DNA of 64,000 nucleotides from Casuarina equisetifolia (lineage: Eukaryota > Streptophyta > Magnoliopsida > Fagales > Casuarinaceae), in assembly GCA_028551475.1 (NCBI GenBank), contig CM052359.1:18973583-19037582 (forward strand), read 5' to 3'. A program made the translations under genes and the position numbers. Shown in pieces: positions 38,080-57,880 of this stretch. The notes beneath the pieces are model-generated. The model did no database searches, was not told the DNA's origin, and saw nothing but the letters and a program-made list of their open reading frames with translations. Position 1 is the first letter of the stretch. Each line of letters opens with the position of its first letter.

Positions 38080-39120
38080 AATGTTTAGGAGTTCCTTCAA
38101 GTATGCACAAAATCTGATATGGTTTTGCCCATAGGTGTATGGTCTTTGCATACCGATTCTCCTCCAGCGTGTCCCTTTCTAGGCCGTCCTTTTCATTTTT
38201 TCCTCATTTACTTTTATGATATTAGAACATATAAGCTATTGGGCCTTGGTGTAAGCCCACGGCCTAGTGGAGATTTATTTATTATTTTATTCGTCTGTAA
38301 CAATTTATTTAGTTTGTTTGTTGCACGTTAGGGTTCTTTTAAGATTGAGTTAGTAGAAACCGCCCAAGCTCCCTAAAACTCCTATAAACTACCTTTATTA
38401 CTTTCCGATTTCTTTGCTCCACATTTTAATCACCAAAGCTTCCGCAAGTTTTTACGGTACCCGAGCCAAGTGTGTTGTAAACCCCACGTTTCCATACTTG
38501 TACCAGTTGTCTATGTCCTGTTTGGGGAAAAGAAATGGTATTGCCGAAAAGGGGACTAGATTTGAAGTTGATTCTTGTCCTATAGTTCTTCGTGGTTTTT
38601 GGTAATCTTCGTTCACAGTAAATGTAGTTTTCTATCAAGTTTTTTGCTATGGGTTTCCTATCCTTTTGTGTGCGATTTGCAAAGAGGAAGAAGATATTTA
38701 CAGGGACAACAGCATAATGACGCTGTTTCTAAATTGTGTTCTTTCCTTTTGATTTTCATTTTGTTCCTAGGACATTTATGCCACTAAGTGCTTTGTTGTC
38801 GGGACATTTATGCTCCTAAGTGTTTTATTTAAAATTCACGTGCGTAAAGGACACTTTTTTCATCTTTTTACGCTCCCACCTCTTGGAAGTCGGTTTAATT
38901 ATGCCATTGTCCTTTTCCCTAATGCCATCACCTTTGAAAACCCACAAATGGTTGAATCTTTTGAAAATTCAATTTGTGACCTATTATACTTGTCCCCTCA
39001 AAGGTTCCTAAATTAGTTTTTGGGCACATTAAGCTCCTCGACGACTCAAATTATGATTTATGGGGTTGTGAGGTTAAACAAACCCTCATGCCTAACAAAA
39101 ATTGGACTTCTTAGATGGCA
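38080..39120. other. Intergenic DNA
   Basis: No gene is supported. Two direct copies of a 31-base unit (GGACATTTATGCYMCTAAGTG) begin at about 38,771 and 38,802. Overlapping open frames of 60-70 codons here carry no domain. Confidence 0.5.
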
Positions 39121-39920
39121 CTATTCGAAGGCCACAAAACGACACAACTAAGGCTGAGCAATGGGATTAGGTTCATTTTATGATTGTTGGATGGTTAGCA
39201 AAATTAGTTGATTCTTCTCTTGTTGGGCCTGTAAAGAAATATGGGTGAGTTTTAAGCACCAGTACGGGAAGCTCACTAGAACCCAAATTTATAATATTAG
39301 GCACAATCTGAGTGAAACTAAGATGAAATCCCTTGAAAATTTTCTAGTATCATCGAGACTTGGTTGATGTATGGGGAGAACTTGATTTGTAGCAACCTCC
39401 ATTGAAGTATAAAAGTGGGTGTTGTACGTGCAATATTAATACTAGAATAGCAGAACGAACTTAAGAAATTGTTTAATGGATTTTCTCTTGGGATTGCCAA
39501 ACAAAGTACAAGACTTTAAGGACAATGATTCTAGTTAGAGATCCTTTACCCACGGTTAATGTAGCCTATAGCCTCAACCATGCTAACCAGCACCAAATGG
39601 ATTACATAGAGACAGTAACCCTTGGCGATGGAGCTATCCTTGTAGTTGGTCTTGCTTTTCCTTCCACTCACATGGCTTCCATAAGGAGAGGACAAAATAG
39701 TAGACCACTTTGTGGTCATTGCAAGAAACCTAGACATACTTAAGATCAATGCCACTGAATTGTAGGATGTTTAGAGGGTTGGAATTAGAAAGGAAACTGG
39801 GGCAAGAAGAGGTCAATGGAAGCTCTAGTGAATAGTGTGATTGGAGGCATGAGTGATGGTGTTGATGAAGCCTACTCTCCACATGGATAGTTTGAATTTG
39901 GACATGCGCCAAGATTTAAT
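39121..39920 (+). pseudogene. Isolated copia gag fragment
   Basis: The plus-strand reading gives degenerate Gag (a stretch reading GLPNKVQDFKD after a frameshift), then an open part at 39,525-39,743 with ILVRDPLPTVNVAYSL, and a zinc knuckle CGHCKKPRHT-DQC (39,715-39,753). One codon of the knuckle is a TAA stop. Nothing of protease, integrase or RT is seen to the right, so this is a truncated or deleted element. Confidence 0.75.
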
Positions 39921-42770
39921 CATGGGCTTTAAGTCAAGTTTCAACTTTGGCAAGCCAACTAATTTCAACCCTTTTAATCTTGATGCAATTGGCCTTGGAT
40001 CCTCATCAAGTATAAGGTATGTTATTTAGTAGCTTGCCTAGCAGGTATCAACCAACATGCATGGCTTTAGGCCTAATTTGGCCCAAGCCATAGGATAGAT
40101 TCCATACAGTGCAAGGCAACACTATTTGGAAGCCCCTTAGGGTGTTCACATGCCTAAACAAAATCCTGCAAACTTGCTAGGAATGGTGGTGGTACAGTCT
40201 CAAGGAATTATAGGTCATTTTTGTGGGATGAGATTGTGGAATAATAATGTTTTGATATGACAAAATAAGCTATCATATTCTTTTAGATGTATTTGTTTTT
40301 ATTCTCAGGTGGTATTATACTTGGGAAGGTGTTTTTTTTGTCTTGGTGCAGTTTCAATTGGACCTCCATTTCATTACCCAGTCCAGCCCGCAACTCAACA
40401 TGCCAACTCTAATTTGCGCTGGATTTTCACCAATCTCTTAGTCCAGTTTGCAGCCCAACATGTTAACTTTGCTTGCATTAGATACTCAGCCCGCGTCTAA
40501 GTAAGTGTGCAAGCCTAGCCCATGTAAAGCACTCAAGACAGCCCGTGTAAGGCACTCAAGGCCTGTAGCATAAGTTTGGAGACCCGATACGGAGGACGTA
40601 GTTTAAAACGCTGCCCTTGGGCTGTTTCCAGGCAGAGAGAAAATTATTATATTCTTGTATTCGTGAATGAATGTCTCTTTCATCTCCAATTCTTCCTTGT
40701 TCTCTTTTAGTTGACACCATAGGGAAGAAACAACGCTTCTCGCCTCTGACCTTTCGAGATCAGCCAATCCATAGACCGGTTACTCAATTCATATCGGGAA
40801 GTCATAACATATTTACCATAAGATATGAATTTGGCTTGTTTTCATATTGACGTGGGAGAGAGTTTGTGACCGGTTGTTTTCTCTTTCATGGAATTCTTCT
40901 GCCTGGGTAGGGGCAATCGTTTGATATCAAAACGAAACTATCATTTGAGAACATAGGTTATGGTCAGTGGAATAAGCCTTTGGTTGATGACTTCATTGGT
41001 ATTCAGACCCATCTCTTGCATATTCTAATTCACTGCAATTGGCCGAGGTATATTGCCTTTTGCATCAGGAGATTGTAGGGAGTTCTAAGCATCTCCATGT
41101 AAAAGAAATCATGGATTTGTGGGACAGGATTTGGACAAGTCTCCGAACCCAGTAAATGAAGCACTGAGGTTTTTGGTATATTGAGGTTTAGGAACACCGA
41201 AGACTCGGAACTCATGTGATTTTTCTTTTCTCTTCCAGAAAAAATCACAGTTCTGGATTTGTCAAGGGAGAGGTCTGTGGATCTTATGTTCCTATTTGTT
41301 TGGCTACGAACATTGTTGATGTGGTAGATGGGGATACAGATTCTGCCTGTCGAAGCTTTGGAGTGCAAAGCACGATTAGTTTCGAGCTATTGCTTGTTGG
41401 AACTCGACAAGATTGTCTGTGATTTTAGTGATGCGGAGAAGTGCAAGAAATCAAGCAAAAAAATTGTCCATACAGAGAGATGAATGAAACCCAGCTGATG
41501 ATACATAATGATCTTCCCAGGTTTAAGGCTAACTATTCAGTCTCAGGCCCCGACATCAACCAGAATTATCCAACAGGACAAGACCCCGGAGACGGGAAAA
41601 TCACCGGAATATAGAAGTTTAACTAGAGCAATTGGATGGCGGATGGCCTGCAAATGACCCATTTCAAAGCTAACATGCTCTCTTTAAGACGAAGTCCCAC
41701 ATGGCTTCCCACTATTACATTGTCCGGTGATTTTAAGCTCATTGATTGAGTATTCGAACTGAGGTAGTACCTTAGATGCAGTCACTGCGTATTTCAACTT
41801 GTGTCACTAATGTGGACCTGGCTGCATCTTGCAAACTTGAAACGTCATTAACCAAGATACCCTTATACCGGCATCGAGAAACTAGTAGACCATATGCAGC
41901 TACAGCTGATGACGTAGATTCTTCTAAAAATAATTGAGAGGAAAATGTCCCTTATGGGTACAAACCATCCAAGAGGTGGTCCATGGAAGACAGGACTCAT
42001 TTTTATCGTGTACTTTTATGGTCAATGGCATTCTACAAAGTTAATAATTCTGGGGTTTCCGATTCACCTTTTTTTCTTTTTTCTTTTTTCTTTTAATTCT
42101 TTCTGGAAATTGTAACAGTTGCTTGTTCGGCTACTAAAGGTGTAGAAGTGCTCTAAAAAATAAAATTTCAGTGTTCAAACCATCTAAAATGCTGCTCCGA
42201 TGGCTATGACTTTTAGTAGCCGAAAGTTGTGCGGTGATCTGCCTTGGTGCCTTGCTTCCAGGCAATTCCCTTTCTGCCAAGGCCCATTTTCCCACTTGTC
42301 CCACTTGCAAAGTGCAAGCAGACAGAACTTGTGTATGAAAAGGTCTGCAGGAATTGTCTGCAAAGATTCCCCGTTCAAAACTTGCCCTAACATCGCATGC
42401 CGTAGACCATTATTCGTCGGTGAACCAAGCATCCTTTTCTTCGAAAGCGCACAAAAAAAAAAGTCCTAACTTTCCAATCTGGGGAGCTCAATATAAAATT
42501 TCCGGGAATTGAAAAGAATGATCAGGCGACTGGCCCTGAGTTCGTTGAACTTTCGCCAATGAGAATACGAACATTTCTTCCAATATATCTCATCGTCTTC
42601 CCTCTCAAGTAACAGTAATCCTTATGTTCAAACAAGGAAAACGAGTAATTAATGGGTAATGACTCTTTCACTCCGCAATCCACTCGTTCGTAAGACCAGC
42701 ATACGAGCCATTTAATATTCATGCAGTGATGAACCCACTGAAGATTGACAATAATAAAATCAAAAACTTT
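39921..42770. other. Intergenic DNA upstream of the VAPYRIN-like gene
   Basis: No gene is supported. Repeated words on the theme of CCAGTCCAGCCCGCAACTC and CAGCCCGTGTAAGGCACTC occur between 40,378 and 40,565, and a sequence TTGATATCAAAACG at 40,921 vaguely resembles a copia primer-binding site. These may be LTR debris. The last 300 bases are the probable promoter of the gene at 42,894, with a second TATA-like AATATAAAAT at 42,489. Confidence 0.45.
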
Positions 42771-42774
42771 GTAC

Positions 42775-42785
42775 AAATATAATTA
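42775..42785 (+). promoter_or_regulatory. Possible TATA element of the VAPYRIN-like gene
   Basis: AAATATAATTA about 115 bases upstream of the ATG, followed by a pyrimidine-rich stretch (CCTCTCCCCACCTACC) suited to a transcription start near 42,805. The match is weak. Confidence 0.35.
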
Positions 42786-42893
42786 GGGCCTCTCCCCACC
42801 TACCTTCTTCATCTGCTCTGCGTTGAACAGACGAACCCCAATCCTGGTTTTGGTCGTAAAAAGAGGGAGCTTCGCCCGGACGCTGAAGGTGCC

Positions 42894-44303
42894 ATGGATA
42901 GGCTGGTGACACCAGACGTCAAGGAAGTGGACTTGGCCTTTAGGAAAGCCCAAAAATGCACAGCCACGTTTCGCTTGAGCAACGTCATGCACGCCATGGC
43001 TGTGGCAGTCTCTCTGAGCACCACAAACCCTTCTGCGTTCTCTCTCACCCAACCCTTCGCCGTGATCCCACCACTCTCTTCCTCATCTTTTACTCTTGTT
43101 CTGTACCGACCGTCTGAAGAACCCCCCCTCGCTTCCCCTCCCGATGTCATTACAGTCCGATCTTCCATGCTGCCCACCGGCAAAGCCGACGCGAACGATC
43201 TCCGCCGTCTGTTTTCCAAGCCCGGGCGTCACGTTTTCCATGACGCCTCCATACCAATCAACCTTGTGGGCCCCTATGTCACTGAATTTCTCATTTCTCA
43301 CCATTCCAAGATCCCAGAAAAGGATTTCTTGTTCCAGAAAGCCATCTATGGGTGTACGGGGTCCCAGCTCACATCCCTACTGAGACCCGCTATCGAAGAT
43401 GGTTATGCGAATTTCGTCACAGGTTTGATTGATGCCGGTGCTTATGTGAACGATAAGGACTCAAAGGGGCGGTCTATGATTTGGTTGGCCATTCGCGCCG
43501 GTAATCTTGATGTTTTGAAGATTCTGATAGGTTTTGGTTGTGAAGTTGATGATGGAGTCGACAGGGTTCTGCACGAGGCGGCGGCCACGAACAGAGTGGA
43601 TTTGATGGAGGTTTTGTGTAAAGCTTTTGGAGGTATCGATATGAATTCGGTGGATTCGGGTGGCCGGAGGCCAATTCATGTGGCGGCGGTGAGGGGGTTT
43701 GTCGACGCGATAAGATTTTGCGTGCGGCTTGGAGGGAAAGTCGATGTCTTAGATCATAATGGGTGGACCCCTCTCCATTATGCGGCGGCGGAAGGGCATT
43801 TGGAGGCCGTGGAGTGTTTGTTGGAAGGTTCTAACACCAAGTATGTGGTGAATAACGACGGTAAGACTGCTTTTGCGCTTGCTGCCGAAAATGGGCATTT
43901 GCATTTGCTGGATGTCTTGCGTTTGGGTGATGTGTTGCATAGGGCCGCGAGGTTGGATGATGTTCAGGGAATCAAGAGTTGCCTCGCGCAAGGGGCGAAC
44001 GTGAATGGGAAGGACCAAAATGGTTGGACCCCTCTGCACAGGGCTGCATTCAAGGGGAGGGTCGAGTGTGTGAAGGTGTTGCTTGCTCATGGGGCGCAGC
44101 TTGATGTTGTCGACGATGCCGGGTACACGCCGCTGCAGTGTGCGGTCGAGGCGGGGCATGTGCAGGTTGCGTCGCTATTGATCGCTTATGGAGCTAAGGC
44201 GAATGTAAAGGGCCACAAAGATGTGGTTTCCTTCGATTTCGATCGTTTCAAGAATCATCCTTCTCTTGTTCATTCCGTGTGTGATGAGAAAGAACGAGCT
44301 TGA
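42894..44303 (+). CDS. VAPYRIN-like MSP/ankyrin-repeat protein
   Basis: Intronless, 469 residues. Residues 1-~115 form a divergent MSP (VAP-type) domain: it opens MDRLVTPDVKEVDLAFRKAQ and has KCTATFRLSNVMHAMAVAV, the position where VAPYRIN has its LRNVM...PVAF strand. Residues ~160-445 carry about nine ankyrin repeats, the best being HNGWTPLHYAAAEGHLEAV (288-306), QNGWTPLHRAAFKGRVECV (375-393) and AGYTPLQCAVEAGHVQVA (409-426). The VLRLGDVLHRAAR segment (341-353) matches the DALRLGDNLCIAARKG landmark of VAPYRIN. VAPYRIN is needed for intracellular accommodation of arbuscular mycorrhizal fungi and rhizobia. This protein is shorter (VAPYRIN is about 540) and diverged in the MSP part, so I place it in the VAPYRIN-LIKE group; its role is inferred. 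The start is the first ATG (GCCATGG) and agrees with the family N-terminus. Confidence 0.9.
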   Translation: MDRLVTPDVKEVDLAFRKAQKCTATFRLSNVMHAMAVAVSLSTTNPSAFSLTQPFAVIPPLSSSSFTLVLYRPSEEPPLASPPDVITVRSSMLPTGKADANDLRRLFSKPGRHVFHDASIPINLVGPYVTEFLISHHSKIPEKDFLFQKAIYGCTGSQLTSLLRPAIEDGYANFVTGLIDAGAYVNDKDSKGRSMIWLAIRAGNLDVLKILIGFGCEVDDGVDRVLHEAAATNRVDLMEVLCKAFGGIDMNSVDSGGRRPIHVAAVRGFVDAIRFCVRLGGKVDVLDHNGWTPLHYAAAEGHLEAVECLLEGSNTKYVVNNDGKTAFALAAENGHLHLLDVLRLGDVLHRAARLDDVQGIKSCLAQGANVNGKDQNGWTPLHRAAFKGRVECVKVLLAHGAQLDVVDDAGYTPLQCAVEAGHVQVASLLIAYGAKANVKGHKDVVSFDFDRFKNHPSLVHSVCDEKERA

Positions 44304-46480
44304 GCAGAAGACGGGGAAACCCTTCTTTTTTGTTTGACTTGGTTATCTGTATTCTCGGATTTGTATATAAAGCTTCTGTGGTCTATCTCTATGTAATGGG
44401 AATGACACTGAATGGTTGGGAAGAAGCTGGAGGAGATCCGCCACCAACTATGATGTACATCTGTTTTGGAGAGGATCATGTGGCCCTTCAATCTTCAACT
44501 CAGTCTAACTTATACTTCTAGGACTAAATCCACCGCTCCAATGTAATGAACCGAGATTTTTGTTCATGTTGCTTCTTTTCTTGTTTCTGTGCTTGTTGAT
44601 TGCTGATCTCACAGAAAAATAAGTGTTCTGAACTAAGTTGCGTTCCTGGTCAGTGTAAGCTAGCGTTGTAGATTCTTCACTCCCACCAAATCGGTGCAAT
44701 TATGTTTAGAGTTCAGGGAGTTCTTGCACAATGAAATCAGTGGCAAAAAGTATTCATTTGGCGAAGTGCAACTCTCACTAGTTAAGAGATAAAATGTGTT
44801 TAGATAGGAATGGACTTTTGTAGTACATAGTTTTCTGTTGATTAAATGGAACTTCCCTTCCCATTTTAGATTATTAACTCATACATCATGCTTCAATGGA
44901 TCCGGGCTCGACTGCGCCTGGTGAGACTATGTTTCTCACAGCATCAACTACAGGAATTTGTTGTGCCCTACCAGCCGAACCAAGATCCAAAGTTGGATTT
45001 ACTTGAATAGTCCCTTTTGATGTAGTGAATCCAGAACTCTTCTTTGCAAGTTGGAAAACAAAACCAACGTCATAAAACGTGGTCGCCCACCTCGCAGCCA
45101 AAGTTGAAGAACGAGGACATTGGGAGATGGCGACAGAGTGGACTACCCAGAATCTGCAAGAGAGAAATTCTTCATTGAGGAATTTTGGAGGCTACCTGAA
45201 TTAGGAGATCCATTATTTTCATCCAACAACAAGCAATCAAATTCTTCATTTTCGGGGTATGTTTTCCTGATGAAGATGTTTCGCAGATTAAGCACGCCAT
45301 GCTTACATGAAGATTTCTTTACTGCACCTCTCGGCAACGTGTTTGCATTATCATCGGTGCCATTGTCATCAAACTGCGATGGATGATGTTCTTTATGAAT
45401 ATTTCAGTGGATCAAGCAAATCAAGTAATGGCCGTTAAAATTGGTATACGTCTTTGCGTATTCGTTTTGTCATATTGGTATAAATCTTTGAGTCCATATC
45501 ATGTTAGCGTATTCAGGCAATAGTTGACGACAATTTAAAAAAAAATTCTCCCATCTTGATAGATTCATATATACATATATATATCTTTATTTTTGTAGTT
45601 TTCTTATTAAACTTCAGAATATGGCAATGTCAATGAAGCACCATAAGTTGCCTTTATACAATGAATTTAATAAAAGTCAAAGCCTAAATTAATATAACAC
45701 TAACTAAAATAAATATACTCTTCTACTACGCTGTCGAAATTGTTTGTGTTGAAGTCCTGTTAATATATCATTTTTGACGTGTCACATAGTACAGTTTTAT
45801 CTTTTTGGGGTACAGTCAACTAGAAGATTTATCAATTTCAATTTAAAATCTATTATCTGCAATGGTTGATGCTGATATCAAAGTAAAAATCTAAATGGCA
45901 ATCTATTCTGTTTTTATCAGAATATTCCGGAAAACCATTGACTTCATTCAATTATTGAAAACAACATTCAAATCACGCAAATTCGTACGGAATTTCTCCT
46001 TTTTTTTTCTTTTTTTTTTTTTATAAGAAGTGGGGGAGGTTTATCTACTTCATCGTGCATGTACGGACACCAACAGTTTCATTAGTTAATCTAAAGAAAA
46101 CAGAGGGTCTTGAGGGGCTTACCAACCAGCAGATTTCAAGTGGTCATTCGAGGGGCAGGTTCATTTGGTGGCTTGTTTGATGCAAGACCACAAGAATTTA
46201 GAATCAAAATATTAAGGAATAAAAATACCAGTGAGAAAATTAATGACACTGCCATGTCAGCATGGCCACATCGACTTTAGGGCCACATCAGACCGTCTTC
46301 TCCAGTGTGCGGCACTGAATGTTCCACCCACCACCAGCATGCAGACTCGCTCTGAATGTGCACCAAACTGTAAGCCTGACCCATTTGTTTGAAAACTTAA
46401 TGATTCTGTGGTTTTGAAGAAAGAGAAAGTAGTCCAAAAGAGGGGAAAAAAAAAACATTGGAACACGGTTTGTTTAAGGA
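44304..46480. other. Region right of the VAPYRIN-like gene
   Basis: The first 300-400 bases should hold its 3' UTR. Between 44,886 and 45,386 there is a coding-like island with better base balance: a minus frame (44,886-45,101, ending VSPGAVEPGSIEA), another minus frame (45,143 to at least 45,337) and a plus frame of 88 codons (45,120-45,386) overlapping the latter. None is recognised. The rest to 46,480 is AT-rich, with T-runs near 45,997-46,022. Confidence 0.4.
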
Positions 46481-48054
46481 ACTAGATGGCTGTGGCTTCT
46501 CCGCAGCCACTCGTCTTCGACCCAACACCTGCTACGCTTGACTAGTCTTCATCTACCCTCTAAGCAACCCCTAGGCCTACTACACCTTTTCCTCACTGCT
46601 ATTATATTTTTTAGCCACCTATTTTGGACAGGTTGACTACATTTTTTCTGCTCATGAAACATAAAAGTCCAAGATCCTTGCCCACAACCATACATTGGTG
46701 ATTGTACCTCTTAATGCTTACCACGGACCCATTAACTACAACTGGGTTCATTAGATCAAGTACCAAAAATATGACTTCACTCAACATTTTAGAGTTTGGC
46801 TTGTAACCAAGGGCTTCATTCATTGTAAATGTTTAAACAGATTATTGTTTGATATTTCTTTGTGACTTCCCAGATGAATATCCCATTGCTCGATATTCCC
46901 TCTATGCATGAAGAGAATCTTAGTTAAAAAAAAAAAAAAAAAAAAGAAAAATTCTATATGGATTTTTTCCTTTCAAGATCCGCAATCAAGGGAAGCATTG
47001 GGCCTTGTCAGTTGCATAAATTTGTCTATGGCCCCAAACAAGTCTCTTGTTAATAAAATACCAAGTTCATAGAAGCCCTCGCCTTTTTTGGATTTAGCAA
47101 TCCAAATACGATTATGCCTTCTTCACATGGGCTTCTATAACTCATTTGTTAGCTTATCAATTTATGTTGGCAATATATTAATTATCAGAAATGATGAGGC
47201 CATGATGTAGCTCTTCAAGGCACACCTAAACTCTAACTTCCACATCAAATATATCGGGGACAACCAAATATTTTATGGGCATTGAAATCACTCAATCAAA
47301 AGAATTTATAAGCCTCAACCAATGAAAATATGTCCTCAAGCTCATATTTCTAAACTAGATTATTTACATGCAAACCTAACGTCATTCTTATGGAACAAAA
47401 ATGTGAAACTTACCATTACAAAATATGATGTTGGGATAATACTATTTGAATGTGAATGATCCTTCGAATTAATGACAAGATCTAAAATATAAGTTTAGCT
47501 TCTTTGTCAATTCACTGTGTTCCAAACCAATCCCATATTGATATAGCCGTAAATGTGTTCAAGTCTTTGAAGGGATCCACTAGATTGGCCTTACTTCTAC
47601 TTCAGAGTGGGGAAACTCTAGCTTTCTACCTATAGCAATTCTAATCGGCCTTGGCCCATGTCCGAAAAAGTGCTCAACGATTTTTCTATCAAGATTTCAG
47701 GACCACTTCTCTTATGGGGAAAAAAAAAAAACAAACAAATAGTCCATCGTATCAAGGTCATCAATTGAAAGTAAGTATCAAGTTATGACATCCATTGTAT
47801 GGCAGATATCCTGAGGACACAAGTAGACGAACCAGTCATATTGGCTTGTAAATAACAAGACAAACAGTAACATTACAGCAGACCCAATCTTTTATGAAAA
47901 AATAAAGTAAATAGGGTTCATTGCCACCTCATCAAAGCAAAAAAATTCAATCGTGCATAATCGAGATTATGTGCATTCAAAAGACAGAATAAGTAGCACA
48001 TATCTTCATGAAAGACTTTGTGTCATAGACAACATTCACATTTATTGAATACGG
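46481..48054 (+). pseudogene. Decayed copia RT/RNase H
   Basis: It starts with a proline/serine/threonine-rich linker (46,485-46,600). It then gives the first RT block (LVIVPLNAYHGPINYNWVH at about 46,692, followed by a VWLVTKGFI block), RT around 46,990-47,330 with a damaged YVDD region and FMGIEITQSK-like sequence, and RNase H remnants at 47,540-48,010, including DPIFYEKIK (about 47,883). Reading ends at a degenerate ADIFTKAL-like stretch near 48,010. No LTR termini were found. Confidence 0.7.
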
Positions 48055-48989
48055 TCATTAGAAGTTGTTACATGTTTATTTCTTTCCACATACATTCTGT
48101 CTTATAGTTGTATATACATGACCAACAATGTAAGTTTAAGGCAATCTACAATCTCTTTTCTCCTTTCTACTTGGCATCTTCTTGGCCTCTGGTTATGCCC
48201 TCAGTCTTGGGGCAAAATTAAATTGCATAGCAAAGGATGGCAACATTTTCCCTCAAATATTTTCACAAGATATAAATATCTCAATCTATCTTAAAAAATC
48301 ATGCGGCTGCCACCACCAGATTCTCAAAATTACTCATTTCTTTGTTGCGTCATCTTAACTGACAAACCTTCAATTAATGAATACTCTCTTATTCTCTTTA
48401 AACACTATCAGAGAAATATATAATTATCCCTAAATGATAGAAAAATACCAGACAAAACGATTGATTTGATAAGAAACTTACAGTTAAAAGTTTTATTGAT
48501 AATTTTATGATTTGATAAGAAACTTACAGTTAAGATCATTAGAAGTTGTTACATGTTTATTTCTTTCCACATACTTTTTGTCTTATAGTTGTATATACAT
48601 GACCAACAATGTAAGTTTAAGGCAATCTACAATCTCTTTTCTCCTTTCTGCTTGGCATCTTCTTGGCCTTTGGTTATGCCCTCAGTCTTGGGGCAAAATT
48701 AAATTGCATAGCAAAGGATGGCAACATTTTCCCCCAAATATTTTCATAAGATATAAATATCTCAATCTATCTTAAAAAAATCGTGCGGCTGCCACCACCA
48801 GATTCTCAAAATTACTTATTTCTTTGTTGCGTCATCTTAACTGACAAACCTTCAATTAATGAACACTCTTATTCTCTTTAAACACTATCAGAGAAATATA
48901 TAATTATCCCTAAATGATAGAAAATGACCAGACAAAACAATTGATTTGATAAGAAACTTACAGTTAAAAGTTTTATTAATAATTTTATG
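48055..48989. repeat. Tandem duplication of a 455-bp segment
   Basis: 48,055-48,509 recurs at 48,536-48,989 (offset 480-481) with about a dozen differences. The 26-base bridge (48,510-48,535, ATTTGATAAGAAACTTACAG...) is itself a copy of part of the unit's end (48,464-48,488). It begins directly after the copia RNase H remnant. Either a tandem LTR-derived block or a replication/recombination duplication would explain it. An 87-codon frame in the right copy is disrupted in the left copy and is not a gene. Confidence 0.92.
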
Positions 48990-49759
48990 CTTCTGAGACC
49001 AATCGGATAGCAATCTAAACTTCATAGACAAATTAAGTATTTATTCTTAAGAAATGACAATCTAATAATATGAGACCCGCATTTCCTTCTACATAATAAA
49101 AATTCTCGATTTTCAATCCACACGTGACGTAGCATTTTTTCAGTCAATTATAACCATAGACACCACTCATAAAAGGAAATACAAATGAAACTCAGAATTG
49201 TGGAGTTTAAATTGGTCAAAAAATGGCATCGTCAAAATCTATGTCAAAGTAGGTAATCTCCTTGCGACCTCGACAGCACTCCTTACCTATACAAGCTCAT
49301 TGCATTAGTATATACACACACACAACACGGATGAACGAAACATTCACGACTAAGCTAAAAAGGCCCAGAAAAATGAAAATATAAACTTCACCTACTCTAC
49401 AAGTTACTAACATCATCCTTACAGTATAGCTCAAAATGTCACTAGATATACAAACCTAAATGTATAGCTCATGGCATATCCACTCTCTTCCAAGACGACC
49501 ACCTTACGGGAGCTCGCCCCATCAGAAACAACGTCCTCATTGTGCTTCTTTGCTGCAACAGACAAGCCATAATAGCCAAAATTTCATGGGAAATATAGCC
49601 GCTTTTTTCTCTTTTTCTTATTTACTTTCTTTCTTCATGTTAACCCTGGTTAGTGAATGATCAGGTTGAGTACAATGTGCGTGCAACCTGAAAGCACGAG
49701 CTGATAATTTACAACGTCAAAAAACTGTCATAGGAATTTTGTGAGATCAAACAATGAAA
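48990..49759. other. Intergenic DNA and probable JMJ16 3' UTR
   Basis: No protein is supported. Transcription of JMJ16 runs leftwards through 49,759, so its 3' UTR probably covers the last 200-400 bases. A short (AC)n run lies at about 49,312-49,324. Confidence 0.45.
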
Positions 49760-57663
<7,904 letters not shown>

Positions 57664-57880
57664 CAGGACACCAAAACAAAGACAATGGACTATACAGTTT
57701 CCCTATTGTTCACTTTATGAGGAAGGAATCGTCCAATTTCAGGTCCAATAACATAATTCTTTATCTTCTTTGTATCAAGCCACCATAAAGACTAAATGTA
57801 GTTATGAAGTGTAGGGCGCAGCATCAGAAAATTAAACCCAATATCCCAGCTATCTTCAGCAATGGCCAATAAAATGTTAT
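57664..57880 (-). other. JMJ16: Probable JMJ16 5' UTR (second exon part)
   Basis: On the minus strand TTTTTGCAG at 57,881-57,889 is a good acceptor followed by 217 bases to the ATG. They contain stops in the JMJ16 frame, so this part is untranslated. Confidence 0.4.

Noticed and set aside
40919..40940. Primer-binding-site-like TTGATATCAAAACG with LTR-like sequence to its left
   Set aside because: Only partial match to the tRNA-Met complement, no TG...CA boundary and no gag downstream.
42809..43219. Long minus-strand frames opposite the start of the VAPYRIN-like gene
   Set aside because: They mirror a GC-rich coding stretch on the other strand and have no domain; the + frame has clear homology.
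48512..48775. 87-codon plus frame inside the tandem duplication
   Set aside because: The equivalent frame is broken in the other copy and no protein family is recognisable.
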